DNA of 58,105 bases, from the NCBI GenBank assembly GCA_022565695.1, contig JAIUME010000014.1:1-58105 (forward strand), in the 5' to 3' direction. The first letter of the stretch is position 1. The number at the start of each line of letters is the position of its first letter. Origin of the DNA: Alcanivorax sp. Lineage in GTDB: Bacteria; Pseudomonadota; Gammaproteobacteria; Pseudomonadales; Alcanivoracaceae. The notes below the pieces were generated by a model that saw nothing but the letters and a program-made list of their open reading frames with translations, was not told the DNA's origin and did no database searches. Shown here piece by piece: positions 42,202-50,877 of the stretch. A program made the position numbers and the translations under genes.

Positions 42202-43245
42202 TTACTGACCAGAACTGACATACCACCGCGCATTGGTGGCTATTACCTCCTCGATATCCGGGCGCTCCACCTGATGCTGCTGCAGAAAGCTGTCAGCTAT
42301 GCCGGTATCGAATCGCGTTGGCTGGATGAAGTGCAGGGCTTCCGGCCAGGTGTTCATCAGGCGTGGCATGCCTGGTATCCGTAGCAGGGCTGCGAGGAGG
42401 GGTATTGGCAAGTGGTGTCGGGGCGCACGTCGACCGAGTACCCCGGCTGCGATGGCCAACAGGCCCCGCAGATTCGGTGTGGCCGGGTCCAGTGCCAGCA
42501 GTCTTGGCGGCACATCGTCGGCGGTTGCCGCCAGGGCGATCACCCTTGCCAGATGATCCGCCGGCACCAGCGGTAACCAGTGCGCGGTGGAGCCGGGCAC
42601 CATGGCCATCCGCCCCCGTGCCAGGTTGTCCAGCAGGCTGAACAGGGGTTGGGCGGGGTCCAGAACACCGCTGGTGCTGTGTCCGGCAACGGTGGCGGGC
42701 TGTACCTCAATCATCTCCAGATCGTGTTCGGCTGCCAGGGCGCGCACGCGGATGGCGGCCTCCAGCTTGCTGGCTTCATAGCCACCAGCCCGTCGATAGA
42801 CGTGCTGCCAGTTCACCTGTTCCGGGTCGTCGCGGGTGATGCCCAGGCGTTGCAGATGTCCGTGGTTCCCCAGCATGAAGCCGCTGACAAACACCAGCCT
42901 GCTGTTGTGGCGGCGTGCCAGCTCAGCCACTGCCAGGCTGCCAGCGACATTCGTGCGCCGGGCGCTTTCCTGGTCCAGTTGCCAGGCAAAACGGGCCCCC
43001 AGATGAATGATGGCCTCCGGCGAGGCCAGCTTGTCCGGCAGGCCCAGCCCGGGGAGGTCCAGATCTCCCTTCACCGCATGAATGCGGCTGCCGTCTCCGC
43101 CCAGGGCATTTACCTGCTCGCGCAAGGCAGGGAGCTGTGAGTCCGGCTGTCGTAGCACGGCGCAAAGCGCCTGTTTCTCGCGGGTCAGCTGAGCGCAGAC
43201 GTGGCGGCCGATAAAGCCCGTAGCGCCCGTAATCAAAAGGGTCAT
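42202..43245 (-). CDS. NAD-dependent epimerase/dehydratase (extended SDR)
   Basis: This 347-residue extended SDR begins MTLLITGATGFIGRHVCAQL with the NAD-binding TGxxGxxG motif. It has VFVSGFML in the Ser strand and the catalytic YEASK-type signature in RRAGGYEASKLEAAIRV. The C-terminal part has EALHFIQPTRFDTGIADSF. Substrate could be a sugar nucleotide, a flavonoid-like or a sterol-type alcohol; the sequence does not decide. A MerR-type promoter lies upstream, and a MerR regulator gene is divergently transcribed 76 bases away. Confidence 0.9.
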   Translation of the reverse strand: MTLLITGATGFIGRHVCAQLTREKQALCAVLRQPDSQLPALREQVNALGGDGSRIHAVKGDLDLPGLGLPDKLASPEAIIHLGARFAWQLDQESARRTNVAGSLAVAELARRHNSRLVFVSGFMLGNHGHLQRLGITRDDPEQVNWQHVYRRAGGYEASKLEAAIRVRALAAEHDLEMIEVQPATVAGHSTSGVLDPAQPLFSLLDNLARGRMAMVPGSTAHWLPLVPADHLARVIALAATADDVPPRLLALDPATPNLRGLLAIAAGVLGRRAPRHHLPIPLLAALLRIPGMPRLMNTWPEALHFIQPTRFDTGIADSFLQQHQVERPDIEEVIATNARWYVSSGQ

Positions 43246-43285
43246 GGCAGGTCTCCGTGATGAGGTCTGCCACCACCCTAAAGTA

Positions 43286-43306
43286 TAGAGTATGCTCTAA
43301 GGTCAA
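43286..43306 (-). promoter_or_regulatory. MerR-type operator/promoter between epimerase and merR gene
   Basis: A perfect dyad TAGAG-TATG-CTCTA (43286-43299) sits just inside a minus-strand TTGACC box (43301-43306). The layout matches promoters activated by MerR-family proteins. A -10 is less clear (TAGGGT-like with a 20-base spacer). The site is between the two divergent starts, so the regulator probably controls the epimerase gene and itself. Confidence 0.65.
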
Positions 43307-43321
43307 TGCCCGGGAGGTGCC

Positions 43322-43693
43322 ATGCAGATCGCGGAACTGGAACAGCGTACCGGCGTGAGCCGACACACCCTGCGTTACTACGAAAAAGCCGGTTTGCTGC
43401 GGGAGGTGGAGCGGCGCGGCAACAATTACCGCGACTACCCCGCCAAGGCGGTAGAGCGTGTGGCGATGGTGCGCCAGTTGAAGGCGTTGGGGTTTTCCCT
43501 GCGGGAAATCCATGAGGTGCTTGATGCGCTACGCAGCGACAGCATCGATTGCGCACAAGGCGCCCGGTTGATGGCGGAAAAGAAATCAGCGGTGGATCGG
43601 CGAATCGCCGAACTGAAACAGGTCAGTGCCATGCTGGGGAAAGAGCAGAAACGTCTTGAAGCCAGTGCGGAGGTCAACCGGTTGGCAGAGTAA
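43322..43693 (+). CDS. MerR-family transcriptional regulator
   Basis: This 123-residue protein has the MerR winged helix-turn-helix MQIAELEQRTGVSRHTLRYY followed by EKAGLLREVERRGNNYRDY. A long C-terminal dimerisation helix follows (about residues 75-118, KSAVDRRIAELKQVSAMLGK). The single cysteine (DCAQGARL) is not enough for a metal site, so it is more like the small-molecule or unclassified branch. The ATG follows GGGAGGTGCC. It diverges from the epimerase gene. Confidence 0.9.
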   Translation: MQIAELEQRTGVSRHTLRYYEKAGLLREVERRGNNYRDYPAKAVERVAMVRQLKALGFSLREIHEVLDALRSDSIDCAQGARLMAEKKSAVDRRIAELKQVSAMLGKEQKRLEASAEVNRLAE

Positions 43694-43732
43694 AAATGAA
43701 AAATCAACCATAAGCAGGAGGGGGCTGGCGAT

Positions 43733-44341
43733 ATGAAAAAACGGAATGGGTTGGCAGCAATGCTCATCGTGACAGCGCTTGTCGGGTGCTCCGCTACAGA
43801 AATGACCAGGACGAGCATCAATGAGAGCGGAAACAGGGAGAGTGTCACCTACACGAAATACTACAGTGCCGGCGAATGGGCCGTCCCTGGTGAGATTGGA
43901 TTGGAAATCTGGATGGATCATGAGAAGAAGGTCGGCCCATTTTACTCGATTCAGCGGGCATTGGGTGCTTTGGGTCCAAATGATCTTCGGGCAGAAGGCC
44001 TTGTGACTATCTATTTCGTCAATCTGGATGATTCGCCCAGGAGAGTCACAGATATCAACGTTTCCCTTGTTCGTGGCGCCGCTGAGCCTTTGGAGGTCGA
44101 GTCTCTGGAGTTGGCACCCCGTTCTGTAACAAAAGCGGTGCCGGGGCGCTTTCCCATATCCAATTATGGGACTGAAGCGGCGGTTTCTGTTCAGTTCAGG
44201 ATTGATGACCTGCCTTTGTCCACATCGACAACGCTCCGTCGGCTGACGCATGCTGAGTTGCAGGATCCGCGAAAGGACTTCCCGTATTTCCAGGCACCCT
44301 ACTATCCATTTGATCCGCCGCTTGCCATGCCCCAGGATTAA
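43733..44341 (+). CDS. hypothetical lipoprotein
   Basis: This 202-residue protein has the lipoprotein signal AAMLIVTALVGC (Cys near residue 19). A beta-rich mature domain follows, with RVTDINVSLVRGAAEPLEVE and TEAAVSVQFRIDDLPLSTST, looking like an immunoglobulin-like or cupredoxin-like sandwich. The C-terminus is proline- and tyrosine-rich. I do not recognise a family. It follows the MerR gene by 39 bases with AGGAGGG before the ATG. Confidence 0.7.
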   Translation: MKKRNGLAAMLIVTALVGCSATEMTRTSINESGNRESVTYTKYYSAGEWAVPGEIGLEIWMDHEKKVGPFYSIQRALGALGPNDLRAEGLVTIYFVNLDDSPRRVTDINVSLVRGAAEPLEVESLELAPRSVTKAVPGRFPISNYGTEAAVSVQFRIDDLPLSTSTTLRRLTHAELQDPRKDFPYFQAPYYPFDPPLAMPQD

Positions 44342-44453
44342 AGGGCGCGCCTTTAGCTGTTTTGGCCCGTCAGGTTTTTACAGTAAAGCCCTGCGCGCGC
44401 CGGAAGCGCGAGAGCAGGTGTAATTGATTCTGGCCCCTGATGAGGAAGCTGCC

Positions 44454-45071
44454 ATGTCTGTATCTACGACTTTCCATGTGCCTTTGCTGGTGCTATGCCT
44501 GACGGTGTTGTCTGGTGCTGCGGTGGCCAATGATGGCGCTGATCCGTTTGAGGTGTTGGTGATCAGCGCCGTGATTGGCGCGCAGGAAGACCTGGATCTG
44601 CGCCCCTGTGCAGACAGCCAGTGCCGGGTGGCGCGTGGCCAGGACAATCTGAAAAGAACGCTGGCGGAGATGGAGCGGCAGCGGGACCTTTGCCGGCGCG
44701 TCACGGACTTCACGCTGGTGGATGAATTTACCGAGTACTACCTGGCCGGAAACGAGCGTAGCCCGGGAGCGACCCCGCAGGTCTACCATGCGCGGATGGC
44801 GACCCTCTCCGAGCGTCTTGCGGCGGGCTTTAACGGCCATCCGCAAAGCAACCTGACCTGCCAGAGTCTGGTCGATACCTTTGCCCCCGCGTCAGCGGGG
44901 CAGGCCAGTGGCCCCGAGTATACGCGGTATATTCAGGAAGCCTGTCAGCCGCTGGTGCTGCTGCGCAACTGCCTGATCGATCACCACCGGGTGGGCATTC
45001 GTGTCTATGATGACGTCAGCCCTCGTCGTGGCCACTGGCGTACCTACGAAGATCGCTACAAGCCGCGCTGA
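44454..45071 (+). CDS. hypothetical secreted protein, paralogue of the 47068 gene
   Basis: This 205-residue protein has a signal peptide (VPLLVLCLTVLSGAAVA, cleavage about residue 23). The mature part has about six cysteines spaced for disulfides (PCADSQC; LCRR; TCQSL; ACQPLVLLRNC). The C-terminal segment YIQEACQPLVLLRNCLIDHH and RRGHWRTYEDRYK closely resembles the end of the minus-strand gene at 47068, so the two are paralogues. The start ATG 44454 begins the signal peptide. The function is unknown. Confidence 0.7.
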   Translation: MSVSTTFHVPLLVLCLTVLSGAAVANDGADPFEVLVISAVIGAQEDLDLRPCADSQCRVARGQDNLKRTLAEMERQRDLCRRVTDFTLVDEFTEYYLAGNERSPGATPQVYHARMATLSERLAAGFNGHPQSNLTCQSLVDTFAPASAGQASGPEYTRYIQEACQPLVLLRNCLIDHHRVGIRVYDDVSPRRGHWRTYEDRYKPR

Positions 45072-45185
45072 TTTGCCGAGTGGGTTGGCGCGCAGGTAAA
45101 CACCCCGGCGCCGATCCGCGTATACTCTGCAGCATATGCCACCCGACAGGGTGCCCGCACCGGCCAGAGTGATTGTCAGCGTTCC

Positions 45186-46040
45186 ATGAAAACCCCCAAG
45201 TCATTGATCCCGTTACAGGAAGAAGGCGTTATCAGCGAAGTGCTGTACCAGTTGCAGAGCGGCAAGGAGGCCACTGTGTATCTGGTACGCGCTGGCGGTG
45301 ATGAGCTGTGCGCCAAGGTGTACAAGGATGCGGCCCAGCGCAGTTTCCGGCAGGCAGCCACCTATCGGGAGGGGCGCGGCACGCGCAACACCCGCGACGC
45401 CCGTGCCATGGCGCGCGGCTCGAAGTTCGGCAAGCAGGTCACGGAAGGCAGTTGGCGTAATGCCGAAGTTGATGCGCTGTACCGTCTGGCCGAGGCCGGC
45501 GTGCGGGTGCCCAAGCCCTACGGGGTGTTTGACGGCATCCTGCTGATGGAGCTGATTACGGACGACGAAGGGCAGGTGGCATCGCGCCTGTGCGAGCTGG
45601 TCTTCAGTGAGCAGGAAGCGCTCGAGGTCCACGAGGAGCTGATCGGTGAGGTGGTGCGCATGCTGTGCGCGGGGCTGGTTCATGGTGACCTGTCGCAGTA
45701 CAACATCCTGATGGATGCCTGGGGCCCGGTGATCATCGATCTGCCCCAGGCGGTGGATGCTGCCGGCAACCCCCATGCCAAGGGCATGCTTGAGCGAGAT
45801 GTGAACAATCTGCGCGATTTCTTTGCCGAGTTTGCACCGTCATTGCGCGAGACGCGTTATGCCGCCGAGATATGGGGGCTATACGAAGACGGCGCCCTGA
45901 CGCCGGAGACGCCCCTCACCGGGCACGCAGAAGAAGACCTGCACGAGGCAGATCTGGTCAGCGTGCTGCGCGAGATCGAGGACGCGCGTCTGGAAGAGGA
46001 AGAGCGTCGCCGCCGCATGGCAGACCCGGACGACGACTGA
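45186..46040 (+). CDS. RIO-type serine/threonine kinase
   Basis: This 284-residue protein resembles bacterial RIO1-like kinases (PA4780 type). The N-terminal lobe has GKEATVYLVRAGGDELCAKV, with the ATP-binding Lys. The catalytic loop is LVHGDLSQYNILMD and the metal-binding DFG-equivalent is VIIDLPQAVD. An acidic, basic-mixed tail (about 255-284) follows the kinase fold. In eukaryotes RIO kinases mature ribosomes; bacterial targets are unknown. The start has no strong ribosome site but opens at the conserved MKTPKSLIPLQEEGVI. Confidence 0.9.
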   Translation: MKTPKSLIPLQEEGVISEVLYQLQSGKEATVYLVRAGGDELCAKVYKDAAQRSFRQAATYREGRGTRNTRDARAMARGSKFGKQVTEGSWRNAEVDALYRLAEAGVRVPKPYGVFDGILLMELITDDEGQVASRLCELVFSEQEALEVHEELIGEVVRMLCAGLVHGDLSQYNILMDAWGPVIIDLPQAVDAAGNPHAKGMLERDVNNLRDFFAEFAPSLRETRYAAEIWGLYEDGALTPETPLTGHAEEDLHEADLVSVLREIEDARLEEEERRRRMADPDDD

Positions 46041-46186
46041 ATCCGGCTCTTGAACACGTTCCTGAACGCCCTGTTGAACAGGATGCTGAACGCGTTTCGT
46101 CTCTTCGTGCCATAAGGGCGCCTGTCTCTCCCTTTTGCGGCATAACCTCGTCAGACTTTTCATCGTATTCACGATGGAGAGTCATC

Positions 46187-46993
46187 ATGCGTCCCAAGGT
46201 AATGTCGCACGTCTTTTACCCCTTTTCTGCCCTGCTGGTTTTTCTGGTTTTGCTCGGTTGCAGTGCGCCGGGAGGCTACCATTCGGCCACACAGCCGCGT
46301 CCGATGCCGGTGGTGACAACCACTGGGCCGATAGCGGCTGACGATAATGTTGTCTCCGAAAAAGTGGTCAATGAGGTTCCGCTCGCTGAAATGTCGGAAC
46401 GTTTCCCAGCGCAGATTGTGGTGGCGCGGGTCGTGCCGCGCAGTGAGCATCGCGGTGCCTACATGTGCCAGGCAAGCAGCCATTATTGCCTGGTCACATC
46501 GCGGGATGTCGAATCGCAGGAGCAGTATTCCCGGCTGATGTCGCTGCCGGGCATCACCGGTATGCGGATGCTGACACCGCTGATTGTGTCCGGGAAAATC
46601 ATGAATATGGAAGATCTGCGCGTGGCGGCCGCAGGGCTTCATGCCGACATGTTGCTGGTTTACATGGTGCAAACCCAGGAGAACACGTCCATAGGCCGAA
46701 GCTGGCCTCTGGATGTCGCCACGCTGGGCCTGCTGCCGAGCAAGCAGAATAATCTGGTAGTGACGGCGTCGGCGACCTTGTATGACACACGTACGGGATA
46801 CGTCTATGGCACGCTGGAGGCGGCTACGCGGGCTGACCTGCGAACCTCCATGTGGAACGGTGGGCTCGTTGATGCATCGCGTATCGCGGCGCTGGAGCGT
46901 GAGGCCTTCGCCACACTGGTGGAGCGTTTTGAGCCCTTGTGGGAAAGTGTCTTGCGTATTCATGCGGCAGAGCTGCTGGCGCACGGGCCATGA
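46187..46993 (+). CDS. hypothetical lipoprotein
   Basis: This 268-residue protein has the lipoprotein signal FSALLVFLVLLGC (Cys near residue 23). A Pro/Ser-rich linker and a mixed alpha/beta domain follow: AQIVVARVVPRSEHRGAY, MLLVYMVQTQENTSIGRSW, NLVVTASATLYDTRTGYVYG. The layout recalls outer-membrane lipoproteins of secretion or efflux systems, but I do not recognise a family. The open frame extends far upstream into the RIO kinase gene; ATG 46187 is the natural start before the signal peptide. Confidence 0.72.
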   Translation: MRPKVMSHVFYPFSALLVFLVLLGCSAPGGYHSATQPRPMPVVTTTGPIAADDNVVSEKVVNEVPLAEMSERFPAQIVVARVVPRSEHRGAYMCQASSHYCLVTSRDVESQEQYSRLMSLPGITGMRMLTPLIVSGKIMNMEDLRVAAAGLHADMLLVYMVQTQENTSIGRSWPLDVATLGLLPSKQNNLVVTASATLYDTRTGYVYGTLEAATRADLRTSMWNGGLVDASRIAALEREAFATLVERFEPLWESVLRIHAAELLAHGP

Positions 46994-47067
46994 GGCCCGG
47001 CGCCGTCAGGCGGACGTGGGTGTGCGCCCGCCAGGTCGTCGTCGGTGGAGGCGGGGTGAATGTCCGT

Positions 47068-47724
47068 TTACATTCTGACCTCGTAGGTGTCCTGGTAATT
47101 TCTCCAGTGGCCTCTTCTTCCCGGTGCACTCAGTGTGTCATGAAGCTGCCGCGCCTCGGGATGCTTGTCCACCATGCAGTTCCTCAGCGTTACCACCGGT
47201 TGACAGGTTTCCTGGATGTACCCGCGCACCGCCATCCTGTTCACAGCATCAGTGTTTCTCTGAAGCGCCGCCCTGATACTGTCGTCGGCCTCGGGGGCTT
47301 GCCGCGATGCTCTGGCCTGTATCTCATCAGCATGATACTTCTGCACCAGATCCTGGCAATTGAGAAAATATTCATTTTCCTCGAAGAATCGCCCGGAAAT
47401 ACTATGCGGCGGGCTGTCTAAAATGGTTTCTGAACTGTACTCCTTCATGTCGTCAATGAAAGAAAACGTCTTGGCTTCAGTTTCGCAATAGGCAGATTGC
47501 AGGGCTGCTTCATCAAGTATTCTGGCCAGAATATCCTGGGCCCTTTCTTCCCTGCATGCCCGGAGCAAACAAGTTATTTTCGGATCAATGTTGTACTTGG
47601 TGATGAGTGTCGTGATGATGGTGGATTCGAATTCGTCGTGTGTAGCAGCACCAGCGTGGGCCTGCGCATAAAACGACATAGACGCCGTGAGGCATGCCAG
47701 AACGGCAAACTTCCCTGCTTTCAT
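47068..47724 (-). CDS. hypothetical secreted protein, paralogue of the 44454 gene
   Basis: This 218-residue protein has a signal peptide (VLACLTASMSFYAQAHA) and about seven cysteines. Its C-terminal part has YIQETCQPVVTLRNCMVDKH and RRGHWRNYQDTYE, nearly the same as the 44454 protein, so they share a common origin. The N-terminal half is less alike, although both have a similar central helical region. Start ATG 47724 follows GAGGGTA. The genes lie 2 kb apart on opposite strands, with the RIO kinase and a lipoprotein between them. Confidence 0.7.
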   Translation of the reverse strand: MKAGKFAVLACLTASMSFYAQAHAGAATHDEFESTIITTLITKYNIDPKITCLLRACREERAQDILARILDEAALQSAYCETEAKTFSFIDDMKEYSSETILDSPPHSISGRFFEENEYFLNCQDLVQKYHADEIQARASRQAPEADDSIRAALQRNTDAVNRMAVRGYIQETCQPVVTLRNCMVDKHPEARQLHDTLSAPGRRGHWRNYQDTYEVRM

Positions 47725-47747
47725 GTTGGTACCCTCATAAAGGCTGA

Positions 47748-48353
47748 TCAGAAAAAGAAAAGATACCCCAATTCTATCTGATTGGCTTCTGCATCAAAGA
47801 AACGTGTCAGGGTCACGGTGAATCTGTCGTAAGACAGTCCTGCGCGGAGGCTGGCCTGGTCCACGAGGTCGTTGGTGTCATAGCGGAGCACACCTTCAAT
47901 CAGCATGCGTGGATCGGGGGCGGTGCGAAAACCCGCCTCTACACCGAAGCCAACATCATCAAAATTGTCGGATGCCCCCTCAATGCTGACCAGTTGAAAG
48001 TTCAGGTCTGCCGCTGCGTAGGCAATGGTCGGGCTGGCCGTTTGCAAACGGCTCTGATACCCGGCGCCCAGGTAGGTGCCGAAGGTCATGACGTCGCTAT
48101 TGGAAAAGCCGCCAAAGCGCAGATCCATATGTACCACGACGCCGTTGCCATCCTCGTTGCCGCTGAAGCCGGCGGCGTCATACCAGCGCCAGAAAATGCC
48201 ATCCAGATCATTGTCGTCATTGGTATAAACACCAATGGTATTCAGGCGCTGCATCCATTCCGGTGTCGCCGGGCCTTTGGCGATGGCAGGGCTGATGAGG
48301 CCTGCGGTCATCAGCCCTGCTATCAGCAGGCGCGTCAGGGTGTGCTTTTTCAT
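47748..48353 (-). CDS. predicted outer-membrane beta-barrel protein
   Basis: This 201-residue protein has a signal peptide (LLIAGLMTAGLISPAIA, cleavage about residue 25) and then alternating amphipathic strands, for example VVVHMDLRFGGFSNSDVMTF, LIEGVLRYDTNDL and RAGLSYDRFTVTLTRFFD. It ends LGYLFFF, and a terminal Phe is a sorting mark of outer-membrane barrels. Members of the YfaZ-like small barrel group look similar, but the identity is unsure. It precedes the paralogous secreted protein on the same strand by 23 bases. Confidence 0.7.
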   Translation of the reverse strand: MKKHTLTRLLIAGLMTAGLISPAIAKGPATPEWMQRLNTIGVYTNDDNDLDGIFWRWYDAAGFSGNEDGNGVVVHMDLRFGGFSNSDVMTFGTYLGAGYQSRLQTASPTIAYAAADLNFQLVSIEGASDNFDDVGFGVEAGFRTAPDPRMLIEGVLRYDTNDLVDQASLRAGLSYDRFTVTLTRFFDAEANQIELGYLFFF

Positions 48354-48460
48354 CGTTGTCGTTCCTCTGTGTGGTTAACCTGCCCTGTAAGAAAGCTGCG
48401 GGGCCAGCAGGTGAGAGGGACGGACGGGCGTGCTTGAACAGCGAGGAAGCTCAGGGCGGA

Positions 48461-48482
48461 AGACGCCCACTCAGGGGCGTCT
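48461..48482 (-). terminator. hairpin after the GST gene, possible terminator
   Basis: AGACGCC and GGCGTCT form a 7-bp stem just after the GST stop on the minus strand. The T tail is short, so termination is uncertain. Confidence 0.4.
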
Positions 48483-48486
48483 CCGA

Positions 48487-49317
48487 TCAGGGTAACGCGC
48501 TGCGACCGGGCTGAGGTTGCCACTGGCCACGCCAGTTACCCGCTGCATGTCGGTGGTGGGTGTAAATGTGCAGTGCATACTGGCCTACGGGGCGCTCCCG
48601 CAGGGCCTGTTGCACGGCCAGAAGGTCAGGGCTGATATGCGCCGCTGCGTGCTGTGCGTCGGGGGCATGGAGGGAGTCTGGCACTGACCAGGGGGTGTCC
48701 GGAGGCAGCAGAATCGGACCCAGCATGCTGCACAGAGCGATGTCCGCCAGGCTGAGGTGATCGCCTGCGATAAAGTCGCCGCAGCGTGCCAGCGCCAGAC
48801 CGTCGGCGGTGTCCAGCAATGTGTCCAGCGCCTCACGGGTTGCGGGCAGGTGGCGTGGATGTGCCTTGTAGAGCGTTTTCACCGCTGTGCGGAAGGTGGC
48901 TTCGGCCATGCGTCGCCTGAACGCAGACACCGGGGCATCCTGGAAATACATAGCCACGGGAATGGGCGTATCGATCAGATGCGACATCACCAGTTGCCGT
49001 ACTTTCTCGCCGATGCGTTCGGCCAGCATGTTGATCGCCAGCTGTGTAGCGCGCAGTTGCGGTGTTGCGGCCAGCAGCTGCGGTGCTTCCGGATAGGCGT
49101 CGTCCAGATACAGGGCGATGGCGGTGCTGTCGCCTGTCCAGTGGCCATTGTCGTTCAGTGCAGGAATGGTGCAGACACGGGTTCGCGGCCATAAAAAGAA
49201 CCGGTGCAGGCCCGGATAAAGATTGCGGATCGCATAATCCAGGCCCTTGGCATCGAGCAGCCAGCGGCTCTTCTCGGCAAAATGGGACAGCGGGAACTGA
49301 TAGAGCGTCCTTGTCAT
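48487..49317 (-). CDS. glutathione S-transferase family protein
   Basis: This 276-residue protein begins with a thioredoxin-fold TRTLYQFPLSHFAEKSRWLL. The glutathione-binding part (about residues 50-70) shows TIPALNDNGHWTGDSTAIAL. The helical C-terminal domain has DFIAGDHLSLADIALCSML, the conserved N-capping box of the GST all-alpha domain. The long C-terminal extension (about 225-276) is unusual. ATG 49317 opens the fold; the frame continues upstream with no clear protein. Confidence 0.85.
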   Translation of the reverse strand: MTRTLYQFPLSHFAEKSRWLLDAKGLDYAIRNLYPGLHRFFLWPRTRVCTIPALNDNGHWTGDSTAIALYLDDAYPEAPQLLAATPQLRATQLAINMLAERIGEKVRQLVMSHLIDTPIPVAMYFQDAPVSAFRRRMAEATFRTAVKTLYKAHPRHLPATREALDTLLDTADGLALARCGDFIAGDHLSLADIALCSMLGPILLPPDTPWSVPDSLHAPDAQHAAAHISPDLLAVQQALRERPVGQYALHIYTHHRHAAGNWRGQWQPQPGRSALP

Positions 49318-49340
49318 GTTGTACCTCGCATGTTGCACGC

Positions 49341-49874
49341 TCACCAGAGCGTGGTGTCGTTGAACAGATCGACCACCACCACCTCGCCGTCGCGGCGTGC
49401 CAGGGTCAGCGTCGTGACGTTGCGCTGACCACTGTCCCGGTTGAACAGGGTGTGTCGCTCGGTTTCGGTAAATGTCAGTTTCAGCGAGCCATCGGCCTGC
49501 GGGGTGTAGCGCGGGCTCTCGAGGCGTTGACGTATGTCGGTGGCAAAATGCCAGAGGGTGCGCCGCAACTGTACAAAGCGCGCCCGGGTCAGAGTGAACG
49601 TTTGTGCGGGTTCATCGCCCGGCTGCTGCAGGGCAATGCGCAGCGGCGCGTCCTCGGCAATCATGGCGCTGAGCTGGTCGGCGGATCTGGCTGACAGCAT
49701 GTCCTGATAGCGTTGAAAAAAGAGTTCGCCGTCGCGGCGCGTGAGGGCGTTGTCAGTGTCTGCAGGCTGGCTCCACAAGGCGCTGGCACTGCACAGACAG
49801 GCGAGGCTGATCAGCAGGCGCAACATGCTATGGCGAACAAGGGTATGGCGAACCAGGGCGTCATTCACGTTCAT
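49341..49874 (-). CDS. hypothetical exported protein, NTF2-like layout
   Basis: This 177-residue protein has a hydrophobic signal segment at about residues 17-36 (MLRLLISLACLCSASALWSQ). A domain of one helix pair and antiparallel strands follows (LFFQRYQDMLSARSADQLSA; LTLARRDGEVVVVDLFND), which recalls the NTF2-like fold. The first ATG at 49874 gives a long n-region but has a GGAG site and overlaps the end of the upstream gene, so translation is coupled; ATG 49826 would give a standard signal peptide. The function is unknown. Confidence 0.65.
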   Translation of the reverse strand: MNVNDALVRHTLVRHSMLRLLISLACLCSASALWSQPADTDNALTRRDGELFFQRYQDMLSARSADQLSAMIAEDAPLRIALQQPGDEPAQTFTLTRARFVQLRRTLWHFATDIRQRLESPRYTPQADGSLKLTFTETERHTLFNRDSGQRNVTTLTLARRDGEVVVVDLFNDTTLW

Positions 49875-50865
49875 CAGTGCACTCCGGCCGGTCGGGTTGC
49901 CGGGTACAGCGCACCCGCTTCATTAATCGCATCATCAAGGGGTCATAGAGGCCGGCCTCGGTGAGCGCAATGCGAGCATCGTCCAGCAGTTGATCGTAAG
50001 CCGAGCGGTCGGCATCCGGTGGCGGCAGGAAAAACAGCATCTCGGATTCGGCCGCATGCACCAGCCGCATGGCGCGGGGGAATTGCGCCAGAAAGTGCGC
50101 GCGGGCCTTCTGGCCGTAGTCCGGCGGAAAGCGGTCGTGGCGCAACACCAGCTGCAAGCTCAGTTGTGCCACGGGCAAGTCCACCACGGCGCCGGTGGCG
50201 CCGACACCGCGATACAGTTCAAGTGGCATATAGGCGGTCGCCGGCGCCGCAATGACATCCACGGCGCCGTTGTTGAAACGGTTGGCGAAGTTGCTGATAT
50301 CCGAGGGCACCGGCTGGGCGCCGATACGCAGGGCCATCATCTGTTGCGCGGGATCATGCTCCAGCACGGCCAGTCGTTTGCCAGCGATCTTGCTGACGTT
50401 GTTGATACGGCGGTCGTTCAGAAAAATATACGCCGCGCCCAGCGGCATCAGGCCGGCGATTTCATAGGGGCCCTGGCGCATGCGTTCAGCCAGCTCAGGC
50501 CGGGCCAGCGCCGCCAAGAGCATTTCCAGGCCGTCGTAGTCCTGCAGGCCGCCAATGGCGTCGACGCTACCGGTGAAGGCGTTGAACTGCCGTGCGCGCA
50601 TGCCGGTGAGCAGTGCTGCATCGCACTGTCTGGCTTGCAGGTCTTCGGCGGCGATGCGTTCGTTGGTGATCGGTTGCAGGGTCAGGGGCACGCCCCAGCT
50701 CTGCGAGGTCAGTGCGAAGTCGCGGAGCGTGTCATAGGGTTCGCCATGCACGCCGACCAGGCTGAACACGCAGACGGTCCGTGGCACACTCCCTGGCGTA
50801 GCGGCGGCGTTGCTGGTGGCCAGGCCCAGCAGGAGGGTCAGGGCGAAAAGGGTTGTTCGTGTCAT
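49861..50865 (-). CDS. putative solute-binding protein (DUF6091-like)
   Basis: This 334-residue exported protein has a signal peptide (LFALTLLLGLATSNAAA). A periplasmic-binding-like pattern follows: TVCVFSLVGVHGEPYDTLRD, AAEDLQARQCDAALLTGMRA, and GNxFANRFNNGAVDVIAAPA. The family is usually annotated as putative solute-binding protein. No transporter genes are adjacent. The C-terminal Cys/Arg-rich end (CTRQPDRPECTDERE) is unusual. It overlaps the NTF2-like gene by 14 bases and diverges from a TetR gene 45 bases away, so TetR may control it. Confidence 0.78.
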   Translation of the reverse strand: MTRTTLFALTLLLGLATSNAAATPGSVPRTVCVFSLVGVHGEPYDTLRDFALTSQSWGVPLTLQPITNERIAAEDLQARQCDAALLTGMRARQFNAFTGSVDAIGGLQDYDGLEMLLAALARPELAERMRQGPYEIAGLMPLGAAYIFLNDRRINNVSKIAGKRLAVLEHDPAQQMMALRIGAQPVPSDISNFANRFNNGAVDVIAAPATAYMPLELYRGVGATGAVVDLPVAQLSLQLVLRHDRFPPDYGQKARAHFLAQFPRAMRLVHAAESEMLFFLPPPDADRSAYDQLLDDARIALTEAGLYDPLMMRLMKRVRCTRQPDRPECTDERE

Positions 50866-50877
50866 GGCGGTCCGTCA

